Assembly (NCBI GenBank): GCA_964632355.1
Contig: CAZWBW010000121.1
Location: 1 to 6,835 of the forward strand
Length of the DNA: 6,835 bases
Origin: JALOAP01 sp964632355
GTDB lineage: Bacteria; Chloroflexota; Dehalococcoidia; Tepidiformales; Tepidiformaceae
Reading direction: 5' to 3'
Shown: positions 5,970 through 6,835 of the stretch, one piece after another
Layout: each line of letters opens with the position of its first letter
How positions within the stretch are numbered: position 1 is the stretch's first letter
Program-made: the position numbers and the translations under genes
Notes under the pieces: generated by a model
Databases searched by the model: none
What the model was told of the DNA's origin: nothing
Seen by the model: the letters and a program-made list of their open reading frames with translations, nothing else

Positions 5970-6272
5970 GTGAAAGCCATCATCGACGACGCGGGCCGTA
6001 GCGCCCCTTCGACTGTGCTCGCATCACTCGATGAGAGTTTCATCCGGCAGGGAAGGCTCGTCGCCATGGAGCCGGCACCTACTGGCAGTTCCTCGTAGCC
6101 GCCTCCCGCAGCCGCCGTATCGCAGGCGGACGCACCTGCGACGCGCTCATCGCTGCGACAGCCCACCAGGCCGGCGCCCGGCGTGCTCCTGGCGTTCGAC
6201 ACGCAGCACTTCCAGGGCCTCGTCCCCGGCCTTGACGTGGTGGCCCTCGGCGCCCGGAACACTCGAAGCTGA
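5970..6272 (+). pseudogene. Remnant of a PIN-domain (VapC-like) ribonuclease toxin
   Basis: No intact frame exists here, but three pieces in two frames read as one PIN-domain protein. Piece 1 (about 6000-6079): STVLASLDESF...GRLVAMEPAPT. Piece 2 (6080-6181), one frame over: YWQFLVAASRSRRIAGGRT, then CDALIAATAHQAGAR, the family's central helix with the conserved Asp of DALIAA. Piece 3 (6183-6272), back in the first frame: VLLAFDTQHFQGLVPGLDVVALG up to TGA 6270-6272, matching the family's terminal FDxxHF and GLxVV segments. Piece 1 also reads VKAIID from GTG 5970, which could be the PIN first strand with its catalytic Asp. Only about 100 codons remain of the usual 125-140, so an internal or N-terminal part is lost. 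A base appears missing near 6080 and one extra near 6182. No antitoxin gene is adjacent. The family is recognised by eye. Sequencing error could explain the two indels but not the missing segment. Confidence 0.65.
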
Positions 6273-6371
6273 GGCGTGTTCGCCTTCATCCCGGAATACC
6301 GGTAGGATCAGGCGCGAATCCGGACGGGGACGCGTTGCCGCCCCAAAGCCGAACGCAAGAGCCGACGCTTC

Positions 6372-6835
6372 ATGACCCAAGCACAACGTTTCGACGAATC
6401 ATCTTCGGCACGCGAGCAGAAGCCCGCCCTCTCGCGCGGTGTGCGGCTGCGCGCGAGCATCGGCGGCCTCGTGGTGCCTGCCGCGGTTATCGCGGCTATC
6501 GCCGCATTCGAGACCGCCCGCACATCCGACGATGCCACCCGCGAAGTCTTCTTCAACATCCGCTTCTCGTGGCTGATGTACGTCATCTTCGCGGGCTCGA
6601 TGGCGATCATCCTCGCCGCGCTCGTCCAGCGTGTTCGCATCTACCGCCTCGGTAAGCCGTGGAAGGTGACGGACCAGGTCGGCGCGCGCCTCACGAACGC
6701 GCTTACCATGGGCGCCGGCACGAGTCGTGTGAAGAACGACCGGTACGCCGGCGTAATGCACGGGATGATCTACTCGAGCTTCGTCGTGCTCACGATCGTC
6801 ACTGTCCTGCTCGCGCTCGACGACTACCTCCCGAT
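6372..6835 (+). CDS. Membrane N-terminus of an (Fe-S)-binding oxidoreductase (partial)
   Basis: The 154 visible residues, cut by the window edge, are a polar head (MTQAQRFDESSSAREQ...) and three hydrophobic segments at about 28-47, 65-86 and 131-149. RIYRLGKPWKVTDQVGARL (89-107) and RYAGVMHGMIYSSFVVLTIV (124-143) are typical of proteins that fuse a NarI-like haem-b membrane domain to an HdrD/GlpC-type domain with 4Fe-4S and CCG motifs. H130 lies at the start of the third helix, where these domains often place a haem ligand. Such proteins commonly sit beside etfAB or acyl-CoA dehydrogenase genes and are thought to pass electrons from fatty-acid oxidation to quinone, which would suit the ligase and hydratase here. 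The Fe-S part is beyond the window, so its presence is expected, not seen. Start ATG 6372 has no strong Shine-Dalgarno (AAGAG lies somewhat too far upstream). No strong promoter is apparent; TAGGAT at 6303-6308 is a weak -10 candidate. Confidence 0.72.
   Translation, partial: MTQAQRFDESSSAREQKPALSRGVRLRASIGGLVVPAAVIAAIAAFETARTSDDATREVFFNIRFSWLMYVIFAGSMAIILAALVQRVRIYRLGKPWKVTDQVGARLTNALTMGAGTSRVKNDRYAGVMHGMIYSSFVVLTIVTVLLALDDYLP

Noticed and set aside
5822..6289. 155-codon minus-strand frame across the ligase terminator
   Set aside because: It crosses a strong intrinsic terminator and is antisense to both the ligase end and the PIN remnant; no recognisable features.

Overview
This 6.8 kb window is high-GC, gene-dense bacterial chromosome carrying ordinary metabolic genes. 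The combination of a class I acyl-CoA ligase, a crotonase-fold protein, a membrane-anchored Rieske-like protein and the membrane N-terminus of an HdrD/NarI-type Fe-S oxidoreductase recalls Chloroflexota (Dehalococcoidia/Tepidiformia-like lineages). That assignment is an inference from protein style, not something the sequence proves. A run of ten Ns inside one gene shows this is a draft, scaffolded assembly.

Layout. Positions 1-157 are leader sequence with a strong hairpin. A major facilitator transporter (158-1459, +) runs tail-to-tail into a Gfo/Idh/MocA oxidoreductase (1456-2526, -), and their stop codons overlap. Positions 2527-2806 hold the oxidoreductase promoter and three consecutive hairpins, the last followed by T-runs on the + strand. 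This could be an uncharacterised small RNA or a terminator array. Next come a small membrane protein with a Rieske-like domain that lacks the cluster ligands (2807-3376, -) and a short enoyl-CoA hydratase (3442-4089, -). A divergent promoter region (4090-4303) with inverted repeats separates these from an AMP-forming acyl-CoA ligase (4304-5874, +). The ligase is split only by the N-gap, which falls in its ATP-binding loop, and it ends in a near-ideal intrinsic terminator. Positions 5925-6371 contain no intact gene but hold the frameshifted remains of a PIN-domain (VapC-like) protein. The window ends inside a gene for a membrane-bound Fe-S oxidoreductase (6372 to the edge, +).

The right half has a fatty-acid or carboxylic-acid catabolism theme. 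The ligase would activate an acid to its CoA thioester, the hydratase would act on the enoyl-CoA, and proteins of the last gene's type usually pass electrons from acyl-CoA dehydrogenase/ETF to the quinone pool. The left half (transporter plus sugar/inositol-type dehydrogenase) has no demonstrable link to it. I found no CRISPR array, insertion sequence, tRNA or rRNA. The main points for a second look are the hairpin array at 2612-2739, the ligand-less Rieske-like protein, the decayed PIN toxin, and the gap whose true length is probably not 10.
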